Shown piece by piece: positions 35,650-47,399 of a stretch of DNA of 64,000 bases. Under the pieces are notes generated by a model. That model did not search any database, was not told the DNA's origin, and was given only the letters and a program-made list of their open reading frames with translations. Each line of letters begins with the position of its first letter. Position 1 is the stretch's first letter. Source of the stretch: Amphiura filiformis. Taxonomy: Eukaryota > Echinodermata > Ophiuroidea > Amphilepidida > Amphiuridae. A program made the position numbers and the translations under genes. Location: the NCBI RefSeq assembly GCF_039555335.1, contig NC_092636.1:60825991-60889990 (forward strand). Direction: 5' to 3'.

Positions 35650-35945
35650 AAGTGGTTCTTTGTAGCCATGCGAGGTGAACTAGTTGGATATCCATATTTC
35701 GCGGTTAATGGTGCTTTGTAACCCTGCGGGGCAAACTAGTTGGATATCCATATTTTGGGGTGAGTGGTTTTTTGAAGCTCCGAGGGGCAAACTAGTTGGA
35801 TATCCATATTTCGCGGTTAGCGGTTCTTTGTAGCCCTGCGGGGCAAACTAGTTGGATATCCATATTTCGCGGTTAGCGGTTCTTTGTAGCCCTGCGGGGC
35901 AAACTAGTTGGATATCCATATTTCGCGGTTTGTGGTTCTAGTGGT
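35650..35945. repeat. 56-bp minisatellite, about 5.3 copies
   Basis: The unit begins GCGGTTCTTTGTAGCCCTGC and contains AACTAGTTGGATATCCATAT. Units in the right half are nearly identical; those on the left carry several substitutions. This pattern indicates recent expansion at one end. Confidence 0.85.
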
Positions 35946-37456
35946 TTTAACGACCCGTAACCACCCCAGTCAGCTGCATACCGCATCCAGCTATTTTAAT
36001 TATCAAAATACTAGTTTTTTAATGCTATGGGGTAACAGAATTATTTAAAAAAAATAGCTGAACCCAATAGTTCAGCCAAGGACTGGAAACGACATATTGA
36101 TGACTTTATATAGAGTGTATTCAATAAACCCAAGGCGGAATGAGAGTTGCTAAGTAACCGCTATCCGAACCATAAACACACATGCATGATCAGACAACGA
36201 GTATTCAATTTCCTCATAGCATCCCACGTTGTACACACGTCAGTCGAATTTGGCGGTGTTGGTTTGTTAGCCCTCCAAGTTATAACATCGTTCACTTTGT
36301 GTTGAATGGAAAAGTTTTCCTATGAAAGTCTCTTTAAATAAATTATACTCGACTCCAGTGTGTGCACGCTGTGTGTACAGAAGCGTTCGAGGTCAATGCA
36401 CAATGCATACATTACCACACAGCACACTAAGCAGGGCTGTACGGAAGAGGGTATGGTTTTGCTTACTGTACGACTGCATTTTGTAACCAATCAGATTCCT
36501 TTTTAGAGAGTAGAATCTGGCAAAGTATTTCTAGGAAATATCGTGTGAGCCAAATCAATCGGACTGACTATTATCAAGTGAGGGCCGTCTATAGCACGCT
36601 ACTTTAATAACACGGGCTGCATGTCAGTGTATTTCGCAGTAAATTGAGTGAGATTTTGGGAATACCTTGCGGTGTTTAGTGCTCCTGTACGACGAGGTCT
36701 TTCATCAGATTTCCTTGAAAATCGGGGAAAGTAGAGTTTAATATATACATGAGACAATTAAGAGTGAGCCAAAAAATAAAAGACTTTCCCTTTATAATAA
36801 TTGAAGTTGAAAGTGAAAAAAGACAATTTTCTCCCATTGCTTAACTGTGGGACCCTTTTATTTGAGCAAAAGAGACTACTTTTCCATATGTGTAGAGGTC
36901 AATGGGATAGCTTCTTTATGGGGCACTTCTCCATCGGTTTCAGGGCGCAGTTCATTGAACTCAGCGGGATTCTATTGCAAGTGCTTTTATATTATTACAA
37001 AACGGATCGTGGTTATTGCCTTGACAAATCTAATACATAATTCATACCAGGGATTAATAAATCCAGGGGTGCGGACATTTCATTGGTCGCAAACCACCGG
37101 GATTCGATACAAGTTTGCGTTGTAAATGAATGCGTGAATAAGAGTGTCATCCCCTTGGCGCGATATTTGATTTCTGAAAATACTCAAGTTGCCGTTCAAA
37201 ATGCCTAAAAATCATCAAGATATTGCAATACTGTCTAAAGTGATGTAAAATTGTGGCAAATTTGTATGATTTATCGCACATAATTTCTGCGTAGCGTGGA
37301 GAATCATTTACATAGGATTTTGGAGAAAAAAGGTGATAATTTTAGGGAAATACAGAATGGCGGAAGAAACAAATAAAACATTTTCCTGGAATGTGTAGAC
37401 CATACTCTTTCTGTTCCTATTGATTTGGATACTGAAATAATTCTTAAAATGAAGCT
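35946..37456. other. No recognisable gene
   Basis: Unique-looking DNA. Two overlapping open frames at 36801-37125 have no recognised motif. Nothing else can be supported. Confidence 0.35.
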
Positions 37457-37464
37457 GTTGGGTG

Positions 37465-37851
37465 CCCGGGGGGGGCACATCAAAATTTTTGGTGGGTATG
37501 CTCCCCGGAATTTTGAGGTGGTGGGTCTTTGGGAGCTGACGGCGTACCGGTAAAGGGGGTCTTTCGGAGCTGCGAACCGGGCTGTGAACAAGTAAAATGG
37601 GGTCTTTTGGAGCTGCGAAAAGTCAAAATCAAGGGTCTTTCTTGGCTTTTTGGTTGAAAATCGCCTGAAAAAACAAGAAATATGAGGAATGAGCAATTTT
37701 GGGGTCTTTTAGAGCTGAAATTATCAAAATCAAGGGTCTTTCGGAGCGTTATTTTGGTCAAATATAGGGGTCTTTCGGAGCTGCGAAACCCAAAAGGGGG
37801 GTCTTTCCGGGGAGCATACCCGTATGGTCATTTGTGTTGAGTGCCCCCGGG
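37465..37851. mobile_element. GC-ended DNA transposon, 8-bp TSD (copy 3)
   Basis: The left end is CCCGGGGGGGGCAC and the right end GAGTGCCCCCGGG. Exact duplications GTTGGGTG flank it (37457-37464 and 37852-37859). The interior is an array of GGGTCTTTCGGAGCTGCGAA-type subrepeats. This is the clearest compact member of the family. Confidence 0.8.
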
Positions 37852-38639
37852 GTTGGGTGATTTATGTTGGCGTTTCTAGAGTGTGTCATTATTGGCAAAC
37901 ATCTAGGGATATTGTTGAGAGGGCACTCGATTCACGAGATTTCTTTTGCAAGAACGCCAAAATAGCACGAATTTTGTTGGTTTGCGACTGAAGAGTGTCC
38001 GCACTATAGATTTCTGCCATGCAAATTAGCTAGTGTCAGTGGGTAAGAAAGTGGCATCTTTTGAGTCGTTAAGACAAGCCACGTAATCTTATGTAAAACT
38101 CTGCTGGGTGTTTCGATCATGTATTATGCGTGTTTGGTCAAGTGAGGGTAATTTGTAAAGCATCAACTTGTGAACAAGTCATATGGGTTGGGTATAATAG
38201 ATTTCTATGTATACAATTAAGTCTGATATATTTTCGATGGAATATATATTTTCACTTGAAAAGTTAGTAGTTTTCCGAATTGCAATTTCTGAATATTATA
38301 TAAAAGGTGAGAATAAGACTATAAATGTAAGAGTATGGGATAATTTTGATTGTTAATAAATGCGAAACGCCGGCGGTAGACATCAGCAATATCAGGGATT
38401 GCCGCGATTCTTGCAGTAGCTTTTATGAATAGAATACAATAGTGGATACAATAGCGGATACAATAGCGGAACAATAGAGCTCTCTTACGGGCAAATAAAC
38501 CTCGTCGCGTTTTGCTAAATTTCACTTCTTCTTTTTCATGAACTAACCGTTTTTTTTAAACTTGTGGTAAAACTTCGACCGAAGTTTTTAATCTAGGCTT
38601 ATGTCCGATCGAATTAAATATTTCCGCTAATCCCTTAGT

Positions 38640-41090
38640 GCGTCCACATTTGTCGGTAATAGCGCTATACGCTGGCGAAGTTACGTAATAATCGGATTAA
38701 CTACCATAGCAATAGGTGAATCATGCTGATTAGTTACACCTGTAAGATTAGTATCTTTGAAAAGACCGGTACACAGTGTCGACTTCCTATACGATAAATA
38801 TAAATTTAATACTCCGTTGGTGAGCGACGGGCGAGTGGTATTTTACCGAACGCAAGAAAAGGAGTTCTATCTGATTGGCTAGCAATCGATCGCTTAGGTC
38901 GCTTAGTAGTCAACTACAAACTCAAAACTGAGCAATGTATTGAAATCGATATTCTATTATTGCCGTAGATAAAGAGAGTGATAGTGTGTCAATAATGTAC
39001 ATTGTATCGCAGATGGATTTCACATGCATTCCTTTATATTATTATTTCTCAAAGAGTTGAATATGATCACAGTTTTTACCCAGGATTTCAAATTTTTTAC
39101 CCGCAAATTGCAGTTAAACATATCCACAGCAAAATACCGGTCCTCACTAATTAGTGTATTTAATTTCCAGTTAGTGTATTTAAGATAAAACCTGACAACA
39201 AATAAAATTTTCTTGCAATAGAAATATCATATGGGATACTGATATGGTAGGCCGCAACCGCCACAACGTGAAGCTGCTACGCGTAGCTGACATTTTGCTC
39301 CGTGGAGCCAAATTGACCAATCATGATCATGTTAGAGTTTTTCATTACTCGGAGGTAAAACTGACCAATTAAGTACGACTTACTCATTACGTGAAGCGAA
39401 TTTATTCATTAAGAATTTGCCAGACGAGCGTCACGTAGTTGCAAGATATCCTCGGTCACGAAAGTTATGATTCAAAAAGTAGTTTATGAAAAGTACGAGC
39501 TGACTTATTATTAAGATGGACATGCACTCATAAGAAACTCATACAGTATTGTACATAACTATATAGCTAGGCAGAGTGGTGGTAAACTATGCACACAGTT
39601 CTGCGATCTGCAGTGTATTGCCGGGAGCTAATTTGTATAACTTGCGCGGTGTCCCTGCGGAATTCGACCTTCAGCAAACTGCAAACCAGTTCGGATTTAC
39701 TTTATATACTACAGTAGTAGGCCATACATACTGTAGTTACTGTCCGTTTTCCTATATATACACAATACTCAGTGCGCTCACCATTGACGCGTGACCTCTA
39801 CAAAATAGTGTATGTTAGAAGTATAGGCCATTGCCTAGTTGACGTCACTGTGTAAAAAATAACCGGCCAATATTTAAAGTATTCTCTGAAATTCTAAAAA
39901 ATATAGTTTTGTAACATGTCCTAAATTTTTAGCTAATTTAGGTGTTTGGAAATATTGGTACTTTTGTAAAAAAAATATGACGAAATTATTTCTAAACCGT
40001 GTTAAGTCATTATGCTTCTCATTTTCAAGAACGCTGGTTAACAATAAGCAGACTATTGTCTCATTTCGTAAACAAAAGCCCACAGTATTGTTACCTTACG
40101 TTCGCTTTATAATCGTTCACCCAACTGAAACTATAATACCAGCTCATTGCTCATTGCACAGGTAAAACAGACACAAGTGCAGTGTGTATTTAACCAGAGA
40201 AGATCTGATGTAACATAGTTGAGCTGTTTTCATTGAGTGTTATCTTGGTTTAATAGCTTTTAATAGGGTTTAAGTCCTTCAAAGGTCGTGGTGAGTTCTA
40301 CTGTAGACATGACAGCATCGTGATTATTTTAAAGTCAACAACATTCAACAATATGATCACCGTGATAGTATGAGAGTATCAGTACCGTGGGTGTCAGTGA
40401 TCCTGGCCTGACACAGTAGACAAACAAACAAACAAACAAACAAACACGCCACACACATGACACATGCATGCAAGGTAACATTGACTATACACTAATCAAA
40501 CAATGGTATTGATCCTGTACAACTGGTCGTGGTTTATTTACAATCGATTCATTTAAAACCCCATAGTAAACATTAATTTTGGCAAGAGTTTTCTCTCTCT
40601 GGAACGAGGATGCATCCACTGGCTCCGCGTAATGAAAAGATCTAACATGATTGGTCAATTTAGCTCCGCGAAGCGAAAAGTAAGCTACGCGTAGCAGCTC
40701 CACGTTGTGGCGGTTACGGCCAGCCATATATTGATCATGCGAAAATCGTAAAACATAGAATAGAAACAGTGTGGCAGGCTCTCAAAATCTCAAATTGTAT
40801 GCTTAGCCTCAGTTGCACGGCCTATCTCGAAGAAAATCACCATGCGTAGTTGTTGAAAAACGTGAGGATTCATCGTACTATCACGGCAATTTTTAACACG
40901 AAGATATAGGGATGATGACGGTGTGCGGTATTGTATTCAATCTATGATTGCAGACATACAGGTGATGAGTGCAACCTGCTTGTAGTACAGCGCGAAATGT
41001 TCAAAATTGTTTTCACCTATTGCTATGGTAATTAATCCGATAAATGACGTAACTTCGCCAGCGTATGCCCGACGTGTTATGTCCGTTAAC
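38640..41090. repeat. Large imperfect inverted repeat (about 2.4 kb)
   Basis: Outer arms: ACGCTGGCGAAGTTACGTAA near 38669-38688 and TTACGTCATTT-spaced complements near 41011-41066, including CCATAGCAATAGGTGAA with its complement. Inner arms: 39245-39360 against 40620-40731, sharing CCACAACGTG, CTACGCGTAGC and TGACCAATCATG. The outer end motif appears a third time at 45178-45206. Probably a fold-back transposon; termini unresolved. Confidence 0.5.
40418..40446. repeat. (ACAA)n microsatellite
   Basis: About seven CAAA/ACAA units inside the loop of the large inverted repeat. Confidence 0.7.
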
Positions 41091-41617
41091 AAAGCCTATT
41101 ACCGGTCATAAATCCCTTCTTTCTTCTTTTGCCCCAATAAAATTGCGACCTCCCCTATTTCGGCAGCAAATATTTTATGACTCCCCCACCGTTTACACCC
41201 CCCAAAAAAAACCAGGCATCAGTCTTTTGAATAAAATAAACACACTATCTGTAGTCATGCTGTGTTTTGACTCCCTACATTTTGGTCATCAAAAATATTT
41301 TATGACACCCCCTATTTTTCTTTCCGTATATATTTGGGACCCCCCTAATCATCTTATAAAATGCAATTGCATGCCTTTCTGTTATCATGCTTATGGCTTT
41401 ATAAATTTCATCTCCATCTACATCCAGGGCCATACTGCCCCCCCACTGAACCCTCTGGGGTTAACATTTGCTACCCCCCCGAAACTCGTGTAGGTTATCC
41501 CAATAAGGATGGTCAATTGCTCCTCCCAAAGCTTTTTTTTATCCCAGAAATACTTTCCGTGTCTCTCCAAATTTTGAGTATAGCCAATGTTTCCTTGTCA
41601 TTCCAATTGACCCCTCT

Positions 41618-41766
41618 ATGGAAACGGGAAATCACAAGCAGCAAATAAAAAAAGAAGCTAAAAGGGAAATGTAAGAAAGAACAGATTTTAATGTTCATTT
41701 TCAATGATTCTACCTGTTCAGTAATTCTTCCTGTTATAGTGAACGCTCCCATTTACTCATCAAACG
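41618..41766 (+). mobile_element. Fragment of the Helitron-like family (3' half)
   Basis: It matches 22395-22587 of copy B, sharing GGAAATCACAAGCAGCAAA, AAGCTAAAAGGGAAATGTAA, TTCTTCCTGTTATAGTGAAC and CCCATTTACTCATC. It stops before the terminal hairpin. Confidence 0.6.
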
Positions 41767-41799
41767 GTGATGTCCGAAAAAAATAATCGCATCCCCAGG

Positions 41800-42180
41800 C
41801 CTTGCCGTTTGAGACGAGCGATCGCTCTCGCTCGCCGCCGCTCGCCCAAACTCGATTTTTAGTGAGCGATTTTCCACTCGCCATAGACACTAAATATCAC
41901 TCGCTGCGAATCTCCCAAAATCAGCCACTGAATCAGCCATTTCAGTATTTAATCGATGCTGTACTCCTCCAAGCGTAGAAAGTGAAAAATGTTAGCGCGC
42001 TTCGCGCGCATTTCAACATAAATGTACATAAATACCGTGTCAAGACAGAAACTCTACTTGATTATTTCCTAAATAAGTGATATTTGTGAAAATTCGACCA
42101 CTCGCCTACAATCATGCTAGCGAGTGATTAACCACTCGCCTTTAAACTCTAAACGGCAAGGCCTGCATCCCGCTAGTTTA
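41800..42180. repeat. Putative fold-back repeat with ACTCGCC motifs
   Basis: GGCCTTGCCGTTTGAGACGAG near the left and CTCTAAACGGCAAGGCCTGC near the right form inverted ends. The hairpin GCGCGCTTCGCGCGC lies inside. A MITE is likely; target duplication unclear. Confidence 0.5.
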
Positions 42181-42182
42181 TA

Positions 42183-43180
42183 TTAATATTTGCACCTGCA
42201 GCCATAAATTACTCTGCTTAAAATTTTCCGCGAGTGATATAGGCCTACTCACAATTATATCCGACAGCCCAATAGTGCTGCGTGTCCACACGTAATTACT
42301 ATTACCGGACGTAACGTTTCGATCGGTCTTAACAGCTCTTAGGCTGAGTTCACATAGAAGTATACGGTATACGGTATTCGCTGTACGAAATACGCTCATT
42401 CGATCAGGCTGAGTTCATATAGGAGTATACTATATGTGAACTCAGCCTGATCGAATGAGCGTATTTTGTATAGCGAATGGCGAGTATGTCAATTACCCAC
42501 TTTCTTCGTCTTATCAAATGCTTGTAACTTTACTTCTTGAGGTCACATTGCATTCAATGAGGTGTCATAATGTGCAGAATTAGATAGTGCATCTATTAAA
42601 CAAATTAATTTGCCCACATATGGTTTAGGTTTTTAAAATTAGGACGGTATACGTTGCACTAAAATCGAACACGCACGATTCCCACTACACTATACTATAC
42701 GCAGGTATACGGCCTTTTCGAATAGCTCTTATGTGACCCGGTACTATTAAATTACCTTGCTCGATTTAAGCTATACGCGTGCATCTGCAAAACGTGCATC
42801 GTATACCCGAATAGTATACTTCTATGGGATCGTAGCCTTATGTGACCCGGTACTATGAAATTGCCTTGCTCGATTTTAAGCTATACGCGTGCACCTGCAA
42901 AACGTGCACCGTATACCCGAATAGTATACTTCTATGTGAACGCAGCCTTAACTCTGGTCATCTTCAGCCTTAAATTGTCGGATTTAAAGCACATTACGTC
43001 GGATATAGTATTTTTTTTATATCCGACGCTCATTCACACTGCCACTTATATCCGATACTATTACCGACGTAATTTAAGTCCGGTAATAGTCCGACTGTGT
43101 GAACACGACGAGTCGGCAATAGCTCTATGTCCGACGTGTTTATATCCGAGCTATTACCGGTCATAACTAACCGGAAATGG
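42183..43180. repeat. Repeat rich in ATATCCGAC motifs, copy 1 (interrupted)
   Basis: This copy matches 43230-43640. Common blocks are CCGACAGCCC, GTAACGTTTCGATCGGTCTT, TAAATTGTCGGATTTAAA, ACGCTCATTCACACTGCCAC and AGTCCGACTGTGTGAAC. It is interrupted at a TTA by the MITE at 42342-42947. The many GTCGGA/TCCGAC inverted pairs would fold into hairpins. Confidence 0.6.
42342..42947. mobile_element. Harbinger-like MITE with TTA duplication
   Basis: It begins GGCTGAGTTCACATAGAAGT and ends ACTTCTATGTGAACGCAGCC, with TTA on both sides (42339-42341, 42948-42950). The neighbouring repeat copy keeps the uninterrupted site AACAGCTCTTAACC (43468-43481), so both ends and the 3-bp duplication are proven within the window. 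The 3' part is tandemly duplicated, with a unit of about 110 bp (about 42730-42839 and 42840-42947). An internal palindrome lies near 42408-42452. Confidence 0.8.
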
Positions 43181-43229
43181 TCAGCAGAGCTAATGTCTCC
43201 TTCTCTTGCCAGTTCATTCCTCTATTGCG

Positions 43230-43640
43230 TTTGATATTCGCACCTGCATCCATGATGATTTTGTTTTATCTCTCACTGGTCACAATATTTATACTCTGCT
43301 TCAAATCAGTTGCGCGAGTGATTTAATTTAACCCGGAAGTGTTCTTCACGCTGAATCACGCAGAAAGGTGAAAGGTCACAGTTATATCCGACAGCCCCAC
43401 ACCAAAAGCGCTGTTCAGTGTTCACACGTAATTACTATTACCGATCGTAACGTTTCGATCGGTCTTAACAGCTCTTAACCCTGGTCATCTTCGGATTTAA
43501 ATTGTCGGATTTAAACCACATTACGTCGGATATAGTTATATCCGACGCTCATTCACACTGCCACTTATACCCGATACTATTACCGACGTAATTTAAGTCC
43601 GGTATTAAGTGGTTTAAGTCCGACTGTGTGAACAAGGCTT
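43230..43640. repeat. Repeat rich in ATATCCGAC motifs, copy 2 (empty site)
   Basis: It is the uninterrupted homologue of 42183-43180. It contains the empty target AGCTCTTAACC at about 43470-43480. No protein is encoded. Confidence 0.6.
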
Positions 43641-44430
43641 TAGTATCCACTCAATTACAAACACAACAAAATATAGATTTGTCTTCACTAATCTGATCAA
43701 AAGACCATTCATAAACTAATACATTCACAAAGGTTCATTGATCAGAGAACAGGGCAAGTTAATAGTACAGTACCGTAGATTTCGGGTACTATCATGACAA
43801 GACTATAGCACACTCGTGTTTTTTCCCTGTGACACATTTTTGTTTGGGGTGTAAATGCAAGATAATTCAAAACAAAATTGTAACTGGAATTTTGCACAAA
43901 TTTAAACAATGTGATAATTAAGAAACATGATTAGGCCTAAATGTTGACTTATAGCAATGCTTTTATTTGAACTAAAATGGAAGGAAATTACAATCTGTTG
44001 ACCCTAATTAAATGTCTAACTTTCAATATTACCTATTAGTGATAGCTTTTGTTCTATTATTTATATAGTCAATCTTTATTAAATATATTAAGTCTGGCCG
44101 TTTTTTGTCCGGTGTGGCGTGCCATACAGAAGAGTTGCCCTAGCACGTATAAATAGAAAGGATGGAATTAGAACTCTCATTTTTGAGATTCGTTATCATG
44201 TTCAAGTTTGAGATTTAAAAAAAGAGAAATTTCCAATGGGGTGTTTTGCAGATCTACTAGAATGGGTTTCCTGAGATAAATGCGGTAATTTGTCATTTTA
44301 ATACGAAATGTTCCAAAATGGGCTTAATTTTGGGTCTAGAGCAAAAGGAGGATGCAAATCGTAAATTTTGTCACAACATTTCTGCCGACTGAGCAGGAGA
44401 GGGGACTGACTTGCCACCATGCTCTATGGC

Positions 44431-44659
44431 CAGTGGCGTAAATTTCTTTTTAACATTGGGGATCAGTGGGGTTGGAAATATTTCTTGAAGGACAGTGAAT
44501 CCAGCATCTTTTGGTGACAAAATCAGTCTATGGTACAAATGCGAAAAATTTACCATATTGAAGCTAAACTGGTGAAGTGTGGTAGCAAAGTGCAGGGTAT
44601 ATATGGACCATCCCCCATCAATATATGGGAGGGATTTATCCCCCATCCATCTACGCCTA
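44431..44659. mobile_element. Possible hAT-like MITE
   Basis: The left end CAGTGGCGTAAATTTC and right end ATCTACGCCTATG are weak inverted repeats of the CAGTGGCGTA type seen at 52069. The flanking octamers are only partly alike. Confidence 0.3.
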
Positions 44660-45204
44660 TGCCCTTGGCTAATCTCAATTGGTGCTGATGCATGAAGGGC
44701 GCGATGAAGAGGGGTGATGTAATGCGCACATATTTTGTAGATCTTGCAAAATCATTAGTTCTATGTCCACATCACCTCAACGCTCCTGACCAACATCATT
44801 GTAGGCCCCATACCGGCCCAATAGGATATAATAAACTGAATGTAGTTTTATCCCCTCTCTTATCTCTCTCCCTCCCCTCTCTTGTCCCTTTCTCTCTTCC
44901 CCTTCTCTCTCCCTTTCTTTCTTACTTTCTCCTGTTTTGGGATCGCCAGGGGGGTGTCGCCCCCCCCCCCCCCATGGCGACGGCCCTGCATGCCCCCACA
45001 CTTATGTTGGTCATTCGGGGGAAAAACGTTAAAATAGTCAAAATTCGCTCCTAATCAGACTCCATTCGGGGAACTGAACAACCTGCCCCCCCCCTCCCCC
45101 ACTTTCAATGTGCTGCGCACGCCACTAGCTGTGACAACTCTGTGCAATTTGCATTATTCATTAATCATTTTGATAATACGCTGGCGAAGTGATGTAATAA
45201 TCGG

Positions 45205-45530
45205 ATAGCAAGTTATCTACTGCAGATAGCAAGTCTTCTTTATGTAATTTGCTATCTACCACAGATAACAAGTTTTCATATGTATTTTACTATCTACTGC
45301 AGATAGCAAGACTCAACTTGCTATCTACTACAGATAGCAAGTTTTCATTATGTAATTTGCTATCTAGTGCAGATAACAAGTTTTCATATGTAACTTGCTA
45401 TCCTACTTCAGATAGCAAGTTCATAATTTGCTATCTACTGCAGATAGCAAGTTTTCATATGTAATTTGCTATCTACTGCAGATAGCAAGTTTTCATATGT
45501 AATTTGCTATCTACTGCAGATATAAAAACA
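45205..45530. repeat. Hairpin minisatellite, block 1
   Basis: Units of about 40-47 bp combine TTGCTATCTACTGCAGATAG palindromes with AGTTTTCATATGTAA spacers. Each unit can fold by GCTATCT/AGATAGC pairing. About eight units are present. Confidence 0.8.
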
Positions 45531-45610
45531 GGGAAAATCTGTTCCAACTGACCAGCGGGGAACCAAAGGATGGATCCAAAAGGATACAGCAGTGTCACAC
45601 TAGCAATGGA

Positions 45611-45746
45611 TAAAATTAAAAACAGGGTAAATATGACACAACATCCAATGGGGGAGTAACATAAGACATATTTCACTTTGTTTATATGTCTTGTGTTACT
45701 CCCCCATTGGATGTTGTGTCATATTTTCCCTGTTTTTAATTTTACT
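45611..45746. repeat. Long hairpin, arms about 60 bp
   Basis: AACAGGGTAAATATGACACA and its complement flank a loop of under 20 bases near 45668-45684. Shared pieces include ACATCCAATGGGGGAGTAAC. It lies between two blocks of the hairpin minisatellite. Confidence 0.8.
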
Positions 45747-45857
45747 GCAGATAGCAAGTTCATATGTAATTTGCTATCTACTGCAGATAGCAAGTTCATA
45801 TTATGTAATTTGCTATCTAGGTCTACTGCAGATAGCAAGTTCATATGTAATTTGCTT
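45747..45857. repeat. Hairpin minisatellite, block 2
   Basis: It has the same units as 45205-45530 (CTACTGCAGATAGCAAGTTC, ATATGTAATTTGCTATC). The long hairpin interrupted or bridges the array. Confidence 0.75.
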
Positions 45858-45949
45858 CTTTTCACATTTGATTCGTTAAATTCGTTCACTTAATGAAGAA
45901 GTCACACAGAATGTATTATCAACTTTTCCAGGGAATGATGTTTTTTTGT

Positions 45950-46675
45950 ATCTTCATATAAATTAATGGGAAGCATAACAAATGAACAATTTGTGAAGTG
46001 AAGAAAAGTAATCTTGAATTTATTTCATCACAAAATGAGAGAAAATATAAATGAAAACCTAATTTTTTTAAACATTACAAATGAACAATTTCCAAAGTGA
46101 TAAAAAAAATCCTCACTTTTTTCCCACAAAATAATCAAAAACATAAAATATCATAAAATTTATTTAAAAAAGTGAGGATTTTTTTTCTTATTTAGAACTT
46201 CCCCTGCACCATGCATCATACATGTCAAACAAATTAAATATTTTGATTTCATTATTTACTAAATCCTTCTTTTTAGAAGGACTGGTTAGGCTTGTATGCT
46301 TAATTTAGAGATGGAAAAAGTTTCTATTAAAAAACAAGATTGTTTTGAAATTATGAGATGGAGAAACTTGTGTCTTTGTTTAAACCATGCACATGATTGA
46401 AACGGCCTGTAAATTAATGTTTATGGCATAACAATCTTGGACATATAATGAGACAGCCAGAAAATAATTAGTTTTTATATGTTCAAATACTGTTTAATTA
46501 ACAAACAAAAACATATTAGAAATAAAAACCTAATACTACATCACAAAACCAACAAAACCCCAATAACGTTTCATTATTTAGTTATTCATTAACTACAACT
46601 ACAAAATAATTACAAATGATACTTAGAAACGTATATACAAAGTATTTGGTTTGGTTAATACCATTAATCCTGAAT
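45950..46675. repeat. Duplicated segment, copy 1
   Basis: It matches 47400-48151: ATAACAAATGAACAATTTG, CTAATACTACATCACAAAAC, AATAACGTTTCATTA, TTATTCATTAACTACAACTA and GATACTTAGAAACGTATATA in the same order and orientation. Diverged by substitutions and small indels. Confidence 0.7.
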
Positions 46676-46677
46676 TA

Positions 46678-46931
46678 CCGTAAAACCCGTCTACAAGCAT
46701 ATAGAGTGCATCTGATGAAAGCTACATTAATCCAGGCGCCATTATGGAGTTTGAGCAAATAAATTACGAATCCAAGCATATACAAACAAGTATTATTTTA
46801 AGACCAATATATTGTATTGGTATATTTACGCTTGCTTGAACATAGGCCTTCATGTGTTTGAAGGCATATGCTTCAAATTAATTTAGCTTTCATAAAAAAC
46901 ACTATATATGCTTGTAGACGGGGTTTTACGG
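46678..46931. mobile_element. TA-flanked MITE, copy 1
   Basis: Ends CCGTAAAACCCGTCTACAAG and CTTGTAGACGGGGTTTTACGG are inverted repeats flanked by TA, as for Tc1/mariner-type insertion. Copy 2 is at 57362-57622. Confidence 0.65.
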
Positions 46932-47216
46932 TAGTTGACAACCTCCTTTACAAACCATGTTTTTGCATTGTCAAAAGTAGGTTAACCCCCTGAGCACTAC
47001 CTGTCAATCTAACATTGCCTCTGATTGGTCAATTACATGATATCTTCACTTTAATCACCAATTAGAATGGAGCTTTGCAAATAATTCGCCCAATTTATTT
47101 GCATGGTGAAATTTATTATGCTAACAATGTTGCTAATTGGGCCAATTGATAAAGAAAACTTCTTTTTGGCCAATTAAAAATGTAGTTCTCACAGGGTTAT
47201 AAGCAGACATTTAAGT

Positions 47217-47398
47217 TTGTAGCCAACTCATGCACCAACTGATTACCCAGCCAGGTGGCCACCTGGGTTCCCGACTGACCACCAAAGTCAAGAGGCATAC
47301 TGGGTGACCAATTGACCACCCAAGTCAAGAGGCATACTGGGTGACCAATTGACCACCCAAGTCAGAGGCACATCCTGGGTAACCAACTGACCACCCAG
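47217..47398. repeat. Minisatellite of CCAATTGACCACCCAAGTCA units, block 1
   Basis: About four units of roughly 39-42 bp with AACCAATTGACCACCCAAGT and AGAGGCATACTGGGTG. The same repeat resumes at 48152. Confidence 0.8.
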
Positions 47399-47399
47399 A

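Noticed and set aside
35650..35945. Regular 56-bp repeats as a CRISPR-like array
   Set aside because: The units are contiguous with no unique spacers, and the DNA is eukaryotic.
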